A stretch of DNA of 30,780 nt from a virus: IMG/VR virus record IMGVR_UViG_3300027754_000027, positions 1 through 30,780 of that record. One strand, given 5' to 3'. This document shows, one piece after another, positions 29,209-30,780 of this stretch (within the stretch, counting starts at the first letter, position 1; each line of letters starts with the position of its first letter). Made by a program: the position numbers and the translations under genes. The notes beneath the pieces are model-generated. The model saw only the letters and a list, made by a program, of their open reading frames with translations. It was not told the origin of the DNA and did no database searches.

Positions 29209-29238
29209 AAAAAAAAAGCGATTTATTTCTAAACCGCT
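29209..29238 (-). terminator. Intrinsic terminator of the virion/lysis operon
   Basis: A 9-base stem (29238-29230 with 29225-29217, one G-U pair on the minus-strand RNA) encloses a GAAA tetraloop and is followed by eight T (29216-29209). It lies directly downstream of the L,D-transpeptidase-like lysin stop (29261). Confidence 0.9.
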
Positions 29239-29260
29239 CCAAAACACACGTATAAAGATA

Positions 29261-29848
29261 CTAAAATTCTTCTAATAAACAGTATGTTATCCTATTTTGA
29301 TTTTTAATTAAATTTATAATCATGCTGTATTGTTCAACATTATTGCACACTTGGCAACCTGCTGAATACCCTCCAATGTTTTCACCAATCTTTTTTACTG
29401 ATAAATCATTTGAAATGCTATGGAAGTTGATCCCGTAACCACTTCCCTTGATAGGAACTCCGATTTCCTCACTTTTACCATCGCGGTCTCCGTCACGGTA
29501 AACTATAAAGTTTCCAACTTGTCTAAGCGCGGGCATTTTCCCTTGGTGTAATCCATAAGCCCAAACATCGTAATACCATTCGTTTGATTTAACAACCGCA
29601 GCACCTACTTTGTTATACTTTAGAAATCCTCCTTCCAATATTGGTGTACCAGGGTTCGTTGTGCCTGTAACAACTTTAACAAATTGTTCATTATTGAATA
29701 AGTAAAACTTATCGTCATACTTGTTTGGGGCATCCTCGTTTGATCTAACACCAAGGATCCAATATCCTAATGGAATAGTTTTGAATGATTTTAACTCTTC
29801 TACTCTATCGAGTAGTTGGTCTGTTGTGTAATTTCTAACGTTGCTCAT
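29261..29848 (-). CDS. L,D-transpeptidase-like endolysin
   Basis: A 195-residue protein. GYGINFHSIS (138-147) with H143 and IGGYSAGCQVCN (158-169) with S162 and C165 resemble the HxG...SxGC active-site pattern of L,D-transpeptidase (YkuD-fold) enzymes; phage relatives would cleave or remodel peptidoglycan cross-links. RDGDRDGK (118-125) may be an Asp-rich loop. There is no signal peptide, so access to the wall would need the overlapping holin-like gene upstream. It could instead be an L,D-carboxypeptidase-type lysin. Confidence 0.7.
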   Translation of the reverse strand: MSNVRNYTTDQLLDRVEELKSFKTIPLGYWILGVRSNEDAPNKYDDKFYLFNNEQFVKVVTGTTNPGTPILEGGFLKYNKVGAAVVKSNEWYYDVWAYGLHQGKMPALRQVGNFIVYRDGDRDGKSEEIGVPIKGSGYGINFHSISNDLSVKKIGENIGGYSAGCQVCNNVEQYSMIINLIKNQNRITYCLLEEF

Positions 29849-30041
29849 CTACTGTAAGTTGTGATAATACTCCAGCTACCGAACCAACCGCAACCATATA
29901 AGGCGCAATTGCAAAACTAAACGGTGGAGCGATTAATACCGCTCCTATTCCTCCGATTGCTATTCCAACACTTTGTACTTTTTTCCAGAACAAGGGAGTT
30001 GGTGCATTCCATCTATTTTTTAATAACTTCAAAACTTCCAT
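29835..30041 (-). CDS. Holin-like membrane protein, 68 aa
   Basis: Starts MEVLKLLKNRWNAPTPLFWK; a basic amphipathic head precedes one or two hydrophobic segments (about 24-42 and 46-60: VGIAIGGIGAVLIAPP, AIAPYMVAVGSVAGVL). This 'LLKNRWNAPTP.F.KK' opening is common in small membrane proteins next to lysins in flavobacterial phages. It should form the membrane lesion timing release of the lysin. It overlaps the lysin start by 14 bases. Confidence 0.75.
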   Translation of the reverse strand: MEVLKLLKNRWNAPTPLFWKKVQSVGIAIGGIGAVLIAPPFSFAIAPYMVAVGSVAGVLSQLTVDEQR

Positions 30042-30135
30042 CTGTATATTTTATCATGTAATTACTTGAGTCGCTCCAAACCGTTTGAACGACTTTGTTG
30101 TTGATTATTTGTCCCTCGTAGAACTTACGCTTCAT
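30013..30135 (-). CDS. Small hypothetical protein, 40 aa
   Basis: The frame starts MKRKFYEGQIINNKVVQTVW and ends GSFEVIKK, predicted as a small beta barrel or ribbon ('F.EGQII....VQTVW...Y.IKYTDGSFEV'). Its ATG shares a base with the stop of the 68-aa gene, and its end overlaps the holin-like gene by 29 bases. The tight packing makes it likely real. Function unknown. Confidence 0.5.
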   Translation of the reverse strand: MKRKFYEGQIINNKVVQTVWSDSSNYMIKYTDGSFEVIKK

Positions 30136-30341
30136 TACGGTAATTCATTTACAACAGGGTTGTAGTCTATTTCGGGTAATGTCCAACCAAATAGTATATC
30201 CGTTGTGCAATTGAAAAATTCTTCATTGGAAATAAACCAATTTCCATCCGCATCTAATGTAGGATTAAAAAATTGAACACCGTCATAGCTTTGCCCTACT
30301 AATTGGTCTTTTTGTTCTGTTGTTAATTGTCTTACTTTCAT
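30135..30341 (-). CDS. Conserved small phage protein, 68 aa
   Basis: Starts MKVRQLTTEQKDQLVGQSYD, followed by GVQFFNPTLDADGNWFISNE and a C-terminal Pro/Asn-rich end (IDYNPVVNELP). The 'QL...Q.D.LVGQ.YDGVQFFNP..DADGNWFISNEE' design (quoted in short pieces: DGVQFFNP, DADGNWFIS) is familiar from flavobacterial phages downstream of fibres. It may be a fibre-associated or chaperone protein. Function unknown. Confidence 0.6.
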   Translation of the reverse strand: MKVRQLTTEQKDQLVGQSYDGVQFFNPTLDADGNWFISNEEFFNCTTDILFGWTLPEIDYNPVVNELP

Positions 30342-30368
30342 TATACTTATATTTTTTTATTTTAATTA

Positions 30369-30780
30369 TTATACGTTTCTGCTTAATGTAGTTTGGTATG
30401 TTTGAACTGCTGTGTATAAATTAGCTGCTTCAGTGTCTGTTAAACCGTCTCCGATTGATGCGAATGCATGTTCATTAGAATCATATGTTCCTGAGCTACC
30501 ATTTTGGTTAGCAGCACCTATATAATAATTAACTGTTGGGTAATTACCGTTTGTCGCATTATTAGTTGACGCTATTTGAGTATTATTTCTGAATATTTTA
30601 TGTGAATTCGAGCTTGAACGAGTAGAAATAACATACCCTGTTGAATTTCCAGTATTAGACACAATACGTGATAGTGAATTATCAAGAATATCAGAAATCC
30701 ATCCAATCCCGAATGAGTATGGGTATAATAAAAAGTTATTAGTACCAAATGTCGTATAACAACCATATACCGCATTATGA
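30369..30780 (-). CDS. LamG-like tail fibre, C-terminal part (continues from base 1)
   Basis: This is the continuation of the frame at 1-531; bases 30654-30780 repeat 1-127, and the non-redundant part is 30369-30653 (94 residues and the stop). It contains STGYVISTRSSSNSHKIFRN and ends with DGLTDTEAANLYTAVQTYQT and TLSRNV, a C-terminal helix typical of flavobacterial phage LamG-type fibres. An internal GTG at 30660-30662 is not needed, since the frame is open through the joint. Confidence 0.7.
   Translation of the reverse strand, partial: HNAVYGCYTTFGTNNFLLYPYSFGIGWISDILDNSLSRIVSNTGNSTGYVISTRSSSNSHKIFRNNTQIASTNNATNGNYPTVNYYIGAANQNGSSGTYDSNEHAFASIGDGLTDTEAANLYTAVQTYQTTLSRNV
30654..30780. repeat. 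Direct terminal overlap, right copy
   Basis: Exact copy of 1-127. It closes the contig into a circle of 30,653 bases, consistent with a circular or terminally redundant phage genome. Confidence 0.95.

Noticed and set aside
1-30780. Integrase, excisionase, attachment sites, tRNA genes
   Set aside because: I saw no tyrosine or serine recombinase motif, no att-like repeat other than the assembly overlap, and no cloverleaf; a temperate lifestyle is therefore not supported.

Overview
The window looks like the complete genome of a small tailed bacteriophage (siphovirus-like) infecting a member of the Bacteroidota, most likely a Flavobacteriaceae host. The first 127 bases recur exactly as the last 127 bases (1-127 = 30654-30780). 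The contig therefore closes into a circle of 30,653 unique bases, and one tail-fibre gene runs across the joint. The host inference rests on low G+C (about one third by eye), absence of Shine-Dalgarno sequences, promoters of the Bacteroidota TTTG/TAnnTTTG type, Bacteroidota-type lipoproteins and signal peptide, and protein families (DUF3127, XkdF-like protease, terminase and portal types) typical of flavobacterial phages. All genes I accept are on the minus strand, usually with 1-40 base overlaps. No integrase, excisionase or CI-like repressor was recognised, so a lytic lifestyle is likely but not proven.

Reading with transcription (falling coordinates). (1) Control region 27.25-27.75 kb: terminator, perfect palindrome, AT-rich gene-free stretch, promoter-like box and a structured leader. 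(2) Early/replication genes 27.25-22.58 kb: two tandem lipoproteins, an HNH homing endonuclease, a primase-helicase, a Snf2-like helicase and a VRR-NUC nuclease. (3) A second promoter at 22.57 kb, then recombination and small genes 22.54-18.99 kb: ERF annealing protein, PD-(D/E)XK exonuclease, DUF3127 OB-fold protein, many small ORFs, a DUF3310-like protein and a MazG-like pyrophosphohydrolase. (4) A sigma-like factor, then TerS and TerL (18.99-16.5 kb).

(5) Tail genes 16.3-9.46 kb: a tail assembly chaperone with a -1 frameshift, tail-completion genes, two large distal-tail proteins and the tape measure. (6) Head genes come after the tail genes: XkdF-like protease, fibre-like proteins, a membrane GAF-like protein, scaffold, major capsid protein, two paralogous tail-tube-like proteins, portal and connector (9.44-0.59 kb). 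(7) The junction-spanning LamG-like fibre, then a holin-like protein and an L,D-transpeptidase-like lysin, closed by a strong terminator at 29.21-29.24 kb. (8) A short separate operon (promoter 29.17-29.20 kb) with small proteins, a putative HTH protein and an exported glucosaminidase, closed by the terminator at 27.70 kb.

Most noteworthy: the -1 frameshift on a run of nine T in the tail chaperone; a promoter-hairpin-U-tract leader before the lipoproteins whose loop is complementary to the first lipoprotein's translation start; internal terminators on both sides of the tube-like gene pair; a tail-before-head gene order; a membrane-anchored GAF-like protein among virion genes; and two separate cell-wall-lytic cassettes. 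All functions are assigned by reading motifs; no database search was possible.
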